Shown here: positions 7,610 through 16,434 of the stretch, one piece after another | Numbering within the stretch: position 1 is the first letter of the stretch | Layout: the number at the start of each line of letters is the position of its first letter | Source of the DNA: Candidatus Scybalocola faecavium | Lineage (GTDB): Bacteria > Bacillota > Clostridia > Lachnospirales > Lachnospiraceae | Reading direction: 5' to 3' | NCBI GenBank assembly: GCA_018713145.1 | Contig: DVFP01000033.1 | Coordinates: 1 to 64,000 of the forward strand | DNA: 64,000 nucleotides | Made by a program: the position numbers and the translations under genes | Notes under the pieces: model-generated | Database searches by the model: none | What the model saw: the letters and a program-made list of their open reading frames with translations, nothing else | Told to the model about the DNA's origin: nothing

Positions 7610-8665
7610 TTGAAGAAAAAGACGATCTGCAGCCTTGCTGCAGCCATAATATTAACAGTGGCCGGAGGGTGTGAAAACAGCTCCCTGCCTTTTATGAAAG
7701 AAAACCAGGAAGCCGCTCCGGTGGAGCGGTCTATTTTTGCCATGAATACATATATGACCCTGACTGCCTATGGGGATAAGGCTGAAGAAGGGCTGGATGC
7801 TGCACGGGATCAGATTTATGCCTTGGAAGATCTGTGGTCTGTTACATATGAAAACAGTGATATTTATAAGGCCAACCACAGCGGCGGACAGGCTGTAGAG
7901 GTAAGCGATGAGACGGCAAGTCTTGTGGGATTTGCTTTGGATATGGCCAGACAGACCCGAGGTGCATTAAACCCGGCTATTTATCCGGTCCTTGAGGCAT
8001 GGGGATTTACGACAGACAGCAAGCAGGTGCCTTCCCGGGAAGAGATTGACAGGCTCCTTGAAAACACTGATTATACCCGGATAAAACTGGATGGCAATAT
8101 GCTGACAGTCCCGGATGGGATGGAGATGGATCTTGGATCTGTGGGGAAAGGGTATGCTGCGGATCTGGTGACGGAAACTCTTAAGGATTATGGTGTAGAA
8201 TCGGCTATTTTAAGTTTAGGCGGGAATATACAGGCCATTGGCAGCCATCCGGATGGCACGGACTGGCGGATCGGGATCCGGGCACCCTGGGAGGACGGGT
8301 ATATCGGCATCCTTTCAGCCAGCGATGCGGCAGTGGTGACTTCCGGCGGTTATGAAAATTATTTTGAGGATGAGGACGGACATATTTACTGGCATATTTT
8401 AGATCCATCCACAGGCCGGCCGGCGGAAAGCGGACTTCAGTCTGTGACTATTATCGGCGCAGAAGGCCGTATGTGTGACGCTCTGTCTACTTCCCTTTTT
8501 GTTATGGGAGCAGAGAAGGCCCGGGATTATTGGCGGGAAAACGGAGGCTTTGATATGATCCTTGTGACCGATGACCGGGAACTGCTGATCACCGAAGGGA
8601 TTGCCAATGATTTTGCAGTGTCTGAGGGCTGGGATACAAACATCCAAATCTTGAAAAAAGAGTGA
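7610..8665 (+). CDS. apbE: FAD:protein FMN transferase (ApbE), lipoprotein
   Basis: ApbE attaches FMN covalently to Thr/Ser of partner flavoproteins such as Rnf/Nqr subunits, using FAD, outside the cytoplasmic membrane. The 351-residue product starts at TTG 7610 (GGAAAGGA 9 bp upstream). It has a lipoprotein signal with lipobox VAGGC (Cys about 21), then MNTYMTLTAYG, DLGSVGKGYAAD and ILDPSTGRPAESG, and the metal-binding DALSTSLFVMG near residue 285. Length is typical. No flavinylation target or rnf gene is visible in the window. A terminator follows at 8712. Confidence 0.93.
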   Translation: MKKKTICSLAAAIILTVAGGCENSSLPFMKENQEAAPVERSIFAMNTYMTLTAYGDKAEEGLDAARDQIYALEDLWSVTYENSDIYKANHSGGQAVEVSDETASLVGFALDMARQTRGALNPAIYPVLEAWGFTTDSKQVPSREEIDRLLENTDYTRIKLDGNMLTVPDGMEMDLGSVGKGYAADLVTETLKDYGVESAILSLGGNIQAIGSHPDGTDWRIGIRAPWEDGYIGILSASDAAVVTSGGYENYFEDEDGHIYWHILDPSTGRPAESGLQSVTIIGAEGRMCDALSTSLFVMGAEKARDYWRENGGFDMILVTDDRELLITEGIANDFAVSEGWDTNIQILKKE

Positions 8666-8711
8666 AATTCTAACGATCCAGTTGAAGCTCAGGGAAATTC
8701 CGGATATAATA

Positions 8712-8751
8712 ATGTTGGAGGCAAAAATCCTTTTGCTTCCAGCATTTTTTT
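8712..8751 (+). terminator. Terminator after apbE
   Basis: TGTTGGAGGCAAAA, a 4-nt loop and TTTTGCTTCCAGCA form a stem followed by seven T. Confidence 0.85.
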
Positions 8752-8835
8752 GATTTGATCGGCTTTGCGGAAGCTGCCAGAGGAAGCCCGCGGCTCAGAG
8801 AAACACAGAGTATTTTAGGAGGAGTTTACAAAGAG

Positions 8836-10536
8836 ATGATTGATTTAAAAGGAAAACCGTTTTATTTAAGTGATGAAGATATTTCCTGGGTGGAGGAGAC
8901 CATTGGGTCTATGAGCCTGGAAGAAAAGATCGGCCAGCTGTTTTGCCCGGTAGGTTTTACCAAGGATAAGGAATTGCTTAAGCCTTTGCTTGAAAAAAAT
9001 ATTGCCGGTATCATGTATCGTTCCGGTCCGGCGGCTGAAATACAGGAAACTCAGCGGTGGCTTCAGGAAAATTCCAGGATCCCGCTTCTTTTGCCGGCAA
9101 ATCTGGAGGCCGGAGGGACCGGATCTGTAGAAGAAGGAACGAATTTTGGAAAACCCCTTCAGGCTGCGGCAACAGATGATGGGATGGAAGGGTATCATCT
9201 GGGAAAGATTTCCTGTACCGAAGGGGCGGCGGCAGGGATCAACTGGAGCTTTGCACCCATTGTAGATATTGATAATAACTGGCGCAATCCCATTACCAAT
9301 TTAAGGACTTTCGGCAATGACCCGGCACGTGTCCTGCGTTTTGCTTCCGGATATTTAAAAGGCGCCGCGGAAGCAGGGGTAGCGGTGTCTATTAAGCATT
9401 TCCCCGGGGACGGAGTGGATGAAAGAGATCAGCATTTACATACAACAGTAAATTCCCTGTCTGCAGATGAATGGATGAATACTTATGGTATGGTCTATAA
9501 AGGGCTGATCGACCAGGGAGCCCAGACAGTCATGGTAGGCCACATTGCCCAGCCGGCATGGGCCAAAAGGCTGAATCCGTCTTTAGAGAGAAGGGACCTT
9601 TACCGTCCGGCCACCTTATCAAAGGAGATCGTTACCGGGCTTTTGCGGGAAACCCTTGGCTTTAACGGCATGATCGTTACCGATGCCACATCCATGCTGG
9701 GTTATACCTGTGCCATGGAGCGGTCAAAGGCTGTGCCCACGACCATTGCCATTGGGTGTGATATGTTCCTGTTTAATAAGAGCTTTGATGAAGATTACGG
9801 CTATATGCTGGAAGGCTACAAAAAAGGTATCCTTACCCCGGAGCGGCTTCAGGAAGCCCTGACTCGGATCCTGGCCTTAAAGGCTTCCCTTGGACTTCAC
9901 AAAAAGCAGAAGGAAGGAACTTTAGTTCCGGGACCAGAAGCTTTGTCCGTTTTAAGAAATCCTCAGTTTGTCCAGTGGTCTTACGACTGTGCGGATAAAG
10001 CAGTGACTTTGGTAAAGGATACTCAAAATCTTTTACCTGTTACACCGGAAAAATATCCCCGTATTGTTTTATTTACATCAGAGGGCGGCGGATATTTTGG
10101 TGAAACCACCGGCCTTCATGAACGGCTGAAGAAAGCGCTGACTGATCAGGGTTTTACTGTCCTTGATCCGCCGGAAGGGGCTTATATTTCCGACAAGCCG
10201 ATTACAGTGGCCGGGTTTAAGGAAAATTATGACCTGGCATTTTATGCCTTTGATTTCCCAACGGCATCTAATAATACAGTGGTGCGTCTGTCCTGGAAAG
10301 GCGGACTTGGAGGCAGCAATACCCCATGGTTTGCGGAGGAGATCCCCACTATGGCTGTAAGCTTTGCCAATCCTTATCATCTTATTGATGTGCCGGAAAT
10401 CCATACCTATATTAATGCCTACACAGATAGTGAATTTGTGATCTCTGCCGTCATGGACAAGATCACAGGAAAGAGTCCTTTTAAAGGAAAGAATCCGGTA
10501 GACCCATTCTGCGGACGGGAAGATACAAAGTTTTAA
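8836..10536 (+). CDS. Glycoside hydrolase family 3, beta-N-acetylhexosaminidase-like
   Basis: The 566-residue product has the GH3 barrel. KHFPGDG is at about residue 187, and the nucleophile Asp lies in GFNGMIVTDATSM (D283). A C-terminal alpha/beta domain (about 390-560) follows. There is no signal peptide, so it should act in the cytoplasm on imported sugars or cell-wall fragments. The KHFPGDG-DxH-type loop resembles the NagZ/hexosaminidase branch, although the His-Asp catalytic pair is not clear-cut; a beta-glucosidase role cannot be excluded. The ATG at 8836 is preferred because AGGAGG lies upstream; an extension to 8755 would run into the apbE terminator region. Confidence 0.85.
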   Translation: MIDLKGKPFYLSDEDISWVEETIGSMSLEEKIGQLFCPVGFTKDKELLKPLLEKNIAGIMYRSGPAAEIQETQRWLQENSRIPLLLPANLEAGGTGSVEEGTNFGKPLQAAATDDGMEGYHLGKISCTEGAAAGINWSFAPIVDIDNNWRNPITNLRTFGNDPARVLRFASGYLKGAAEAGVAVSIKHFPGDGVDERDQHLHTTVNSLSADEWMNTYGMVYKGLIDQGAQTVMVGHIAQPAWAKRLNPSLERRDLYRPATLSKEIVTGLLRETLGFNGMIVTDATSMLGYTCAMERSKAVPTTIAIGCDMFLFNKSFDEDYGYMLEGYKKGILTPERLQEALTRILALKASLGLHKKQKEGTLVPGPEALSVLRNPQFVQWSYDCADKAVTLVKDTQNLLPVTPEKYPRIVLFTSEGGGYFGETTGLHERLKKALTDQGFTVLDPPEGAYISDKPITVAGFKENYDLAFYAFDFPTASNNTVVRLSWKGGLGGSNTPWFAEEIPTMAVSFANPYHLIDVPEIHTYINAYTDSEFVISAVMDKITGKSPFKGKNPVDPFCGREDTKF

Positions 10537-10571
10537 TGATGGCAGCGTATGGCTGTGAGAAATCCACTTTA

Positions 10572-10620
10572 AACAGGGGAGACTGTGATCCGTAAGGTTC
10601 GCAGCCTCCCCTGTTTTTTT
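10572..10620 (+). terminator. Terminator after the GH3 gene
   Basis: AACAGGGGAG pairs with CTCCCCTGTT around a 23-nt loop, followed by seven T. The rest of the gap to 10896 holds two palindromes and no supported gene. Confidence 0.85.
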
Positions 10621-10797
10621 AGTGCCAATGGCATTTCCTGTATAAAGCTGTTAGTATCTGCCTTAACCTCAGCCACGATCAATACCGGCGGATCAGCCAC
10701 GGCAGCCGGGCAATGGTCAGCTTTAGAACTTGCCCTATATAATAAAAAGTAATGGAAATCCATCGCAAATATATATTTGTCCTGAAGCTGCGGCCAT

Positions 10798-10830
10798 AGT
10801 ATAATAGCCGCATAAGGCGGCTATTATACT
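10798..10830. repeat. Palindrome with TATAATAGCC arms, copy 2
   Basis: AGTATAATAGCCGC and GCGGCTATTATACT pair perfectly (14 bp) across a 5-nt loop. It is the second member of the family seen at 6782-6812. It lies 67 bp upstream of the rhamnosidase gene. Confidence 0.75.
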
Positions 10831-10840
10831 TGCGCATAAG

Positions 10841-10868
10841 GCCTGCTCTGCGGCCCCGCAGAACAGGC
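10841..10868. repeat. GC-rich hairpin upstream of the rhamnosidase gene
   Basis: GCCTGCTCTGCGG and CCGCAGAACAGGC pair with one mismatch across 2 nt. It lies 28 bp before the start codon, in the presumed 5' leader, with no following T-run. Confidence 0.65.
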
Positions 10869-10896
10869 TGCGCAGCAGAATGAAAGGAGATTTGCC

Positions 10897-13608
10897 ATGG
10901 AGTACGGCTTAAAGCTTAAAGAACTTACAGTGGAGCATCAGTATACACCGTTAGGCATTGATTGTGACAGGCCCAGATTTGCCTGGAAGCTGGATAGTTT
11001 AAATGAAAATGTGTTTCAGACAGCTTTTAGGATCTGTGTTTTTGACCGGGAAGAAATCGTGGCAGATACAGGACGGATCGAAAGGGGAGAAAGTATTGAA
11101 AATGTCATCCCCGGATGGAAGGCAAAACCTATGACCCGGTATAATATCCAGGTGGAAGCGTGGGATAATTATGGAAATCTGGGGAAAGGAGAAACCTGGT
11201 TTGAAACAGGCCGTCTGGGCGTACCTTTTTCTTCCCCCTGGGTGGAGCCCTGCCAGGAACCCACCCCTTCCAGCATGGATGGGAAAAATATGGCAGTGGA
11301 AAATATTGTTGCAAATCCCTATGCTAAAGGGGAGAGGGATTTTTCAGAATTTCGCCCGCCCCAGTATATCCGGATTCCATTTTCAGTTCGGGAAGGATTA
11401 ACGGCAGCCAGGGTGTATGTCAGCGCTCACGGATTATATAGTCTTAAAATTAATGGAGTTAAGGGAGATGACCGGGAATTTGCTCCGGAAAATACCACCT
11501 ATTTTAAACGCCTTCAATATCAGACCTATGATGTAACCGGAATGATCCGGCCGGGGGAAAATGTTTTTGCCTTGATCCTGGCAGATGGCTGGTGGGCCGG
11601 CCGGATAGGGACTACCGGAGACTGCTGCCAGTATGGGAATCGTCTGGGGCTGCTTTTGGAAGCTGTCCTGGAATACTCTGATGGGACCCGCCAGGTGATT
11701 TCCGGGGAAGATGGCGTGTCCAGCACCGGTCCCCTGGTGTATTCGGATCTGTTTGTAGGCGAAAAATACGACGCCGCAAAAGAGCTTGGCGGCTGGGAGC
11801 TGGCAGGCTACGATGACCGCCAGTGGAAAAAAGTGCTTCCTGTACAATATCCTATGAATAATCTTGTTGGCCAGTATGCCCCTCCGGTGAAAGAGCTTTT
11901 ATGCTTAAAACCTGAGAGGATCTTTACAAGTCCGGCAGGGGAGACGATCCTGGATGTAGGCCAGGTGGTGGCAGGAAATGTAGAATTTACCCTTACAGCT
12001 CCCGCAGGGACTGTGATCACTTTGGAACATTCGGAAGTGCTGGATGAAAAGGGAAATTACTATAATAATATTCTCGGTGTGAATAAGGAACAGCAGATCA
12101 CTTATATTGCCAAAGAAGGAACACAGACTTACCGGCCTTATTTTACCTATCATGGATTTCGGTATGTACGGATCACCGGCTGGCCGGGACGCATTTCCTC
12201 CAATGATTTTAAAATTCATGTGTTTACCAGCGAAATGGAAGATATTGGGGCATTTTCCACATCGGACCCCCGGATCAACCGACTGCAGAAAAATATATGG
12301 TGGAGCCAGGTGGCCAATACGATCTCTATTCCAACGGATTGCCCCCAAAGGGAAAAGGCGGGATGGACGGGAGATATTATGGCTTATGGGCCAACCATGT
12401 GCTTTAACCGGGGAGCAGACGCATTTCTTACAAGCTGGATGGCCAATGTGCGGGCAGACCAGCTGGAAAGCGGCGCCATTCCAGATATAGTGCCGGATCT
12501 TGCAGCTTACAAGTCCTTCCTTACAAAGGCTTTTGGAACAGAAACAAGCTGCGGCTGGGGGGACGCTGTGCTTATGGTGCCTCTGGCGGTTTATAAGGCC
12601 TATGGGGACCGCCGGATCCTGGAGGAAAATTACGGTGCTATGAAAAAATGGCTGGCTTATATTCAGGATCGGTGTGAAAATCATCACCCGGAGGATTATG
12701 AGTCCTGGGATACTGCCCGGAAAGAGAGAAGCCGGTATTTGTGGAACACAGATTTCCATTTTGGAGATTGGCTGATTCCAAGCGTTGTTCTGGGAAATCC
12801 CGATGGAGCAGCCATGAATGACACTGCCTATGCTACTATGCATGTTGTAGCTCCCGCTTACGGGGCGTTAAGTGCAAAGGTTATGGCAGAGATCGCCGGG
12901 ATTTTGGGAAATGTCTCAGATCAGGAATTTTATGAGAACGAGTATGAGCTGCGGCGAAAGGCATTTATTGAAGAGTATGTTCATGAGGACGGGACGATTG
13001 ACGGAGATTTTCAGGGGATTTACGTTATTGCCCTGAAAGTCGGTCTTGTGCCGGAATACCTGCGGGCAAAAATGACAGACCGTTTATGTGAGATGATCCG
13101 GGAAAATAATGGCTGTCTTGATACAGGCTTTTTAAGTGTTTTGTTTCTCATGGATGTGCTAACTGAAAACGGGAAAAAAGATGTGGCCTATCAGCTTTTG
13201 TTCCAGACCCGGTGCCCAAGCTGGCTTTATGAGGTGGAAAAAGGGGCCACCACCATGTGGGAAAGCTGGGGCGCCATCGGTGAGGATGGTTCTGTGAGTA
13301 CATACAGCTATAATCACTATGCTTTTGGCTGCATCGGGGATTGGATGTACCGGGAGATCGGCGGTTTGAAGGCCCTGGAGCCAGGCTATAAAAAGATGCT
13401 TATCCAGCCTTCCCTGGACTGCGGCCTGTCCTGGGCCAGTGTCCGGGAGGACACTCCTTACGGCAGGGCGGAAGTGGCATGGGAGAAAATCGGCGATCAG
13501 ACCATTGTCCGTGTGACCGTTCCCCCTAATACCACAGCGCAGATCTCCCTGACCGGGCAGGAGGATCAGCAGGTGGGAAGCGGAAGGCATGTATTTCTTT
13601 CCAGGTAA
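10897..13608 (+). CDS. Alpha-L-rhamnosidase, GH78
   Basis: The 903-residue protein has the GH78 layout: an N-terminal Ig-like domain opening with GIDCDRPRFAWKL, a beta-sandwich with the galactose-binding-like rhamnosidase N domain (ADGWWAGRIG), the (alpha/alpha)6 barrel starting near residue 440, and a C-terminal beta-sandwich. The catalytic-region motif DCPQREKAGWTGD is at about residue 481, with GWGDA and WESWGAIGEDG later. There is no signal peptide, so it probably removes terminal rhamnose from imported plant glycosides. AAAGGAG lies 10 bp before ATG 10897. No transporter or regulator gene is adjacent. Confidence 0.93.
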   Translation: MEYGLKLKELTVEHQYTPLGIDCDRPRFAWKLDSLNENVFQTAFRICVFDREEIVADTGRIERGESIENVIPGWKAKPMTRYNIQVEAWDNYGNLGKGETWFETGRLGVPFSSPWVEPCQEPTPSSMDGKNMAVENIVANPYAKGERDFSEFRPPQYIRIPFSVREGLTAARVYVSAHGLYSLKINGVKGDDREFAPENTTYFKRLQYQTYDVTGMIRPGENVFALILADGWWAGRIGTTGDCCQYGNRLGLLLEAVLEYSDGTRQVISGEDGVSSTGPLVYSDLFVGEKYDAAKELGGWELAGYDDRQWKKVLPVQYPMNNLVGQYAPPVKELLCLKPERIFTSPAGETILDVGQVVAGNVEFTLTAPAGTVITLEHSEVLDEKGNYYNNILGVNKEQQITYIAKEGTQTYRPYFTYHGFRYVRITGWPGRISSNDFKIHVFTSEMEDIGAFSTSDPRINRLQKNIWWSQVANTISIPTDCPQREKAGWTGDIMAYGPTMCFNRGADAFLTSWMANVRADQLESGAIPDIVPDLAAYKSFLTKAFGTETSCGWGDAVLMVPLAVYKAYGDRRILEENYGAMKKWLAYIQDRCENHHPEDYESWDTARKERSRYLWNTDFHFGDWLIPSVVLGNPDGAAMNDTAYATMHVVAPAYGALSAKVMAEIAGILGNVSDQEFYENEYELRRKAFIEEYVHEDGTIDGDFQGIYVIALKVGLVPEYLRAKMTDRLCEMIRENNGCLDTGFLSVLFLMDVLTENGKKDVAYQLLFQTRCPSWLYEVEKGATTMWESWGAIGEDGSVSTYSYNHYAFGCIGDWMYREIGGLKALEPGYKKMLIQPSLDCGLSWASVREDTPYGRAEVAWEKIGDQTIVRVTVPPNTTAQISLTGQEDQQVGSGRHVFLSR

Positions 13609-13740
13609 ATGAGTACGTGAGTACGGCAATGGGTATGGCAGCTTTTTTGACTGTGCAGCTGATTTCTGGCTGCCTGGCCTTTGAGCACAGTTTAAAGTAA
13701 AGTAATGTAAAGGAACGGCCCCGGAATACCCCCAAATACG

Positions 13741-14060
13741 CAAAAATCCCATTTATGGCCGAACTGAGACTTTTATTTCTGCTTTCATATATGTAAAAAA
13801 CCAGTCTACTTCGGCTACCAAATTGATTTTGTTGATTATAGCCGTAGAGTTTACCATGGGATTTCGGCCAAAATCGGCAAAATGTGAATTAGGGTCTAAT
13901 TTTTTACCCCAATTCTTAGGCCATAAATCGAAAAGTTTCAATAAAAGCCGAAGTGCAGCAAAAAAAGTTAGGCCATAATCAGCAAAAACATAAATCGGGC
14001 CTAAGTGAGGGCTTAAATTCTTCGGCTACCAGGGAAAAAATTGCATTTTGGGGTGCAGTG
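13741..14060. other. Repeat-dense, possibly structured non-coding region
   Basis: The 620-bp gap 13609-14228 holds no supported gene. Within it, short motifs recur. CTTCGGCTACCA occurs at 13809 and 14020, and TTAGGCCATAA at 13916 and 13968. Complements are present too: ATTTATGGCC (13751-13760) pairs with 13919-13928, ACTTCGGCT (13808-13816) with 13946-13954, and CTTAGGCC (13915-13922) with 13998-14005. The first two pairings cross each other, a pseudoknot topology. A minus-strand frame of about 100 codons crosses the region without a start site. It could be a structured RNA, a decayed mobile element or a relic gene. Confidence 0.45.
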
Positions 14061-14228
14061 GGATAAATTGGCGGCCGAATATATGATTTGTTTGGCATGA
14101 TACAAGCTGAATCCCCAAACTTGCTGTGGATTCGGGCGTGATTTTTGTTTCCTCTTGCTATATATGTAATGTTGGACTATAATCAGAGTGTAACATTCAA
14201 AAGTGATCTGTTAAGATGAGGTGATGGG

Positions 14229-14555
14229 ATGCTGACAAAGGAAGAAATGCCTGCATGTCCGGTAGCGACCACAGTACAGCTGATCGGCAGCAAGTGGAAA
14301 TTACTGATCATGCGTAATCTTATGAGCCGGCCCTGGCGCTTTAATGAACTGCGCAAGGATCTGGAAGGGGTCAGCCAGAAGGTACTTACAGATAGTCTCA
14401 GGGCTATGGAAAGTGATGGAATCATTACACGTACCGTGTACCCTGAGGTGCCGCCCCGGGTGGAATACGCTCTGTCTCCCCTGGGAGAAACCATGCGGCC
14501 TATTTTAGATGCCATGGAGAAGTGGGGCAGAGAATATAAAGAAAAAATGAAATGA
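14229..14555 (+). CDS. HxlR-family winged-helix transcriptional regulator
   Basis: The 108-residue product carries the complete HxlR fold. It has the conserved N-terminal Cys (ACPVATTVQLIGSKWKLLIM), the recognition helix region RFNELRKDLEGVSQKVLTDSLRAM and the wing DGIITRTVYPEVPPRVEYALSPLG. HxlR proteins often sense thiol-reactive or aldehyde stress through that Cys and control neighbouring oxidoreductases. Here it stands alone between a non-coding region and a terminator, so its target is not evident; the RiPP cluster 400 bp downstream is a candidate. AGGTGATGGG precedes the ATG. Confidence 0.92.
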   Translation: MLTKEEMPACPVATTVQLIGSKWKLLIMRNLMSRPWRFNELRKDLEGVSQKVLTDSLRAMESDGIITRTVYPEVPPRVEYALSPLGETMRPILDAMEKWGREYKEKMK

Positions 14556-14641
14556 GACAAGCGACAAAAGGTCATGAGGTCTGCGCTTGCGCAGGCAGGC
14601 ATGAACTTGTGGCGCCCAACTCATGAAATAAAGCAAGACTC

Positions 14642-14691
14642 AAAAAGAAACAGCCAGAAGGGGAAGAGTCCCCCTCTGGCTGTTTCTTTTT
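14642..14691. terminator. Strong bidirectional terminator after the HxlR gene
   Basis: AAAGAAACAGCCAGAAGGGG and CCCCCTCTGGCTGTTTCTTT form a long stem around AAGAGT. Flanking A- and T-rich arms make it work on either strand. It separates the regulator from the peptide cluster. Between it and 14852 I see no gene. Confidence 0.9.
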
Positions 14692-14852
14692 GGGCGAGTG
14701 CGCCCGGAAGTCGGCAGCCGGGCCTGTCGGTTGCCTTTTAGTGATACTGTTCGCTGGCAAGCCGGTAAACAGTCACCTTTTAGTAACTCAGGTTATAAAA
14801 ATGTGCGTACTTTTTTTCAAAAGACCTTTATACTACAATAAACTTGCAATCA

Positions 14853-14958
14853 GGAAACCCCACAAGGGGATACCCATATGGCCTGAGAAGATGGCCAGGA
14901 AAAGGAGGAAACCCCACAAGGGGATACCCATATGGCCTGAGAAGATGGCCAGGAAAAG
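14853..14958 (+). repeat. Tandem 54-bp duplication forming the 5' leader of the Cys-repeat peptide
   Basis: Two units (14853-14906 and 14907-14958) are identical over 52 bp. Each contains two potential RNA hairpins: CCCC-ACAA-GGGG, and TGGCC paired with GGCCA around an 8-9 nt loop. The second copy ends just before the ribosome binding site of the peptide gene at 14974. A related sequence lies at 39241-39285. The perfection of the copies suggests a recent duplication. Confidence 0.9.
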
Positions 14959-14973
14959 AAGGAGGAAAATATT

Positions 14974-15168
14974 ATGGCACTGAAAAATCTTATTGGATGG
15001 GCAAAGAAAGTGGAAGCAGCTCCGGCTGCAGCGTGCGGCTCCGCTTGCGGAGCGGCCGGACAGACGGAAGAGAAACCTGTGGCATGCGGCTCTGCCTGCG
15101 GAGCGGCAGATCAGCCGGAAGAAAAGCCGGTAGCGTGCGGCTCTGCCTGCGGCGCTGGTGACAAATAA
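14974..15168 (+). CDS. Cys-repeat RiPP precursor peptide (three ACGSACGA units)
   Basis: The 64-residue peptide opens with a basic, helical leader (MALKNLIGWAKKVEAAPAA). It is followed by three 17-residue repeats, each starting ACGSACGA and linked by xxEEKPV-type spacers. Cys are at 21/25, 38/42 and 55/59, so six Cys with exact spacing. It resembles the Cys-repeat targets of radical SAM maturases (I recall ACGX-repeat and CXXX-repeat classes). The radical SAM/SPASM gene lies 225 bp downstream on the same strand. AAGGAGG sits 8 bp before the ATG. Likely modifications are thioether links from Cys to nearby residues; this is inferred. No exporter or leader protease is adjacent. Confidence 0.8.
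   Translation: MALKNLIGWAKKVEAAPAAACGSACGAAGQTEEKPVACGSACGAADQPEEKPVACGSACGAGDK
15031..15165 (+). repeat. Three in-frame 51-bp repeats in the precursor gene
   Basis: The units start at 15031, 15082 and 15133. The third is truncated after ACGSACGAGDK. DNA identity is high between units 2 and 3 and lower between 1 and 2, consistent with stepwise duplication. Confidence 0.85.
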
Positions 15169-15207
15169 GATTTATCCCGCTTGCCTGTAGCGATGGCTGC
15201 GTGGAAA

Positions 15208-15346
15208 CCTGTTTATGCCGGCATAAGCAGGCTGCCTTTTAACAAGAAGGAGGGCTTGCCCATTAATAATAAACGGGCAATCTGAAAAAGAAGGGGGGCA
15301 GCTCCTAAACAATAAATAGCAGCCCCTGAATAATCAATGGCTGCCC
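15208..15346 (+). other. Hairpin series between the precursor and radical SAM genes
   Basis: Three inverted repeats are visible. CCTGTTTATGCC/GGCATAAGCAGG at 15208-15231 is followed shortly by TTTT. TTGCCC/GGGCAA lies at 15256-15280 and GGGCAGC/GCTGCCC at 15296-15346. They could protect or partly terminate the transcript, giving more precursor than enzyme; this is a common arrangement in RiPP operons but is inferred here. Confidence 0.5.
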
Positions 15347-15393
15347 TATAAAATATGAAAGATTTTTAAATATGAAAGTGAGGCTTTACATTA

Positions 15394-16434
15394 ATGAAAC
15401 AGTATTTTTCTTTTCAATGGCATATTACCGATGAGTGTGACCAGCGGTGCAAACACTGCTACATTTTTTCTGAGGATGCCTGTAAGAAACTTAATTCCAT
15501 GAGCTGGCCTCAGATGCAGGATACATTTTATAATTGTCTGGATTTTTGCAAAGTATATGACCGCCTGCCTTACTTTTACATTACCGGCGGCGATCCCATC
15601 CTGCATCCGGATTTTTGGAAGCTTATGGAGCTGATGAAAGAATATTCGATCCCATTTACCATTTTAGGCAATCCTTTCCATCTCAATGACCAGGTCTGCA
15701 AAAGACTGAAGGATTATGGCTGTGAGAAATATCAGCTGTCTCTGGACGGAATGGAAAAGACCCATGACTGGTTTCGCAAACCGGGATCTTTTAATATTAC
15801 CCTTGAAAAGATCGGCTGCATTAACCGTGCCGGTATCCGCAGCGTGATCATGACTACGGTATCCGGAACAAATATTGACGAAATTCCGGAAATCATAGAT
15901 ACTGTAGTGGCAGCGGGAGTAAATGTTTTTGCGTTTGCCCGTTACTGTCCAACCAGCGAGGAAAAAGACGTAGGTATTGAGCCTCTTCGCTACCGGAAGC
16001 TTTTACAAGACTGTGACCGGAAGTTTAAGGCCTATAAGGCCGCCGGCTGTAAGACCTATTTTAATAAAAAGGACCATTTGTGGACCTTATATGAATATGA
16101 AACCGGAGCATTTAAGATTCCGGAAAATGCCTGCCCAGGCATGATCTACGGGGGATGCAACTGCGGCAACTGCCATATAACCATCCTTCCCGATGGGGAT
16201 GTGTATGCCTGCCGTCGTGTCCAGAACAGTAAAGTAGGCAATGTTTTTGAAGATCGGCTGGCGGATTTTTGGATCAGTCAGATGGAGCAGTACAGAGATT
16301 ACACAAAATTTGAAAAATGCTCTAAATGTGAGCTGCTTGCCTGGTGCCGGGGATGTCCTGCAGTAGCCAGCGGCAGAGACGGCTATTTTTACGCGGCTGA
16401 TCCTCAGTGCTGGAAGGAGGTTGAACAGTCGTGA
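15394..16434 (+). CDS. Radical SAM/SPASM peptide-modifying enzyme
   Basis: The 346-residue protein has the radical SAM motif CDQRCKHC (C15, C19, C22), a GGDP variant of the GGE motif (YITGGDPILHPDF), and a Cys-rich C-terminal SPASM/auxiliary cluster region. That region includes CNCGNC then LPDGDVYACRR, and KCSKCELLAWCRGCP, for further 4Fe-4S clusters. Such enzymes install thioether or related bonds in precursor peptides. The neighbouring Cys-repeat peptide is the obvious substrate. No clear RRE-type leader-binding domain is visible at the N-terminus. Its stop overlaps the start of the nitroreductase relic by 3 bp. Confidence 0.88.
   Translation: MKQYFSFQWHITDECDQRCKHCYIFSEDACKKLNSMSWPQMQDTFYNCLDFCKVYDRLPYFYITGGDPILHPDFWKLMELMKEYSIPFTILGNPFHLNDQVCKRLKDYGCEKYQLSLDGMEKTHDWFRKPGSFNITLEKIGCINRAGIRSVIMTTVSGTNIDEIPEIIDTVVAAGVNVFAFARYCPTSEEKDVGIEPLRYRKLLQDCDRKFKAYKAAGCKTYFNKKDHLWTLYEYETGAFKIPENACPGMIYGGCNCGNCHITILPDGDVYACRRVQNSKVGNVFEDRLADFWISQMEQYRDYTKFEKCSKCELLAWCRGCPAVASGRDGYFYAADPQCWKEVEQS

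Noticed and set aside
10569..10763. 64-codon minus-strand frame after the GH3 gene
   Set aside because: It runs through the terminator and has no ribosome binding site or family resemblance.
13753..13941. Minus-strand frame of 60-100 codons in the repeat region
   Set aside because: No start site or recognisable family; its apparent motifs come from the repeated DNA words.
14690..14983. Plus-strand frame across the 54-bp duplication
   Set aside because: It owes its length to the duplication being a multiple of three, and its end overlaps the precursor start; no ribosome binding site.
15394..16434. Sulfatase-maturase role for the radical SAM/SPASM protein
   Set aside because: No sulfatase gene is nearby, while a Cys-repeat peptide gene lies directly upstream.
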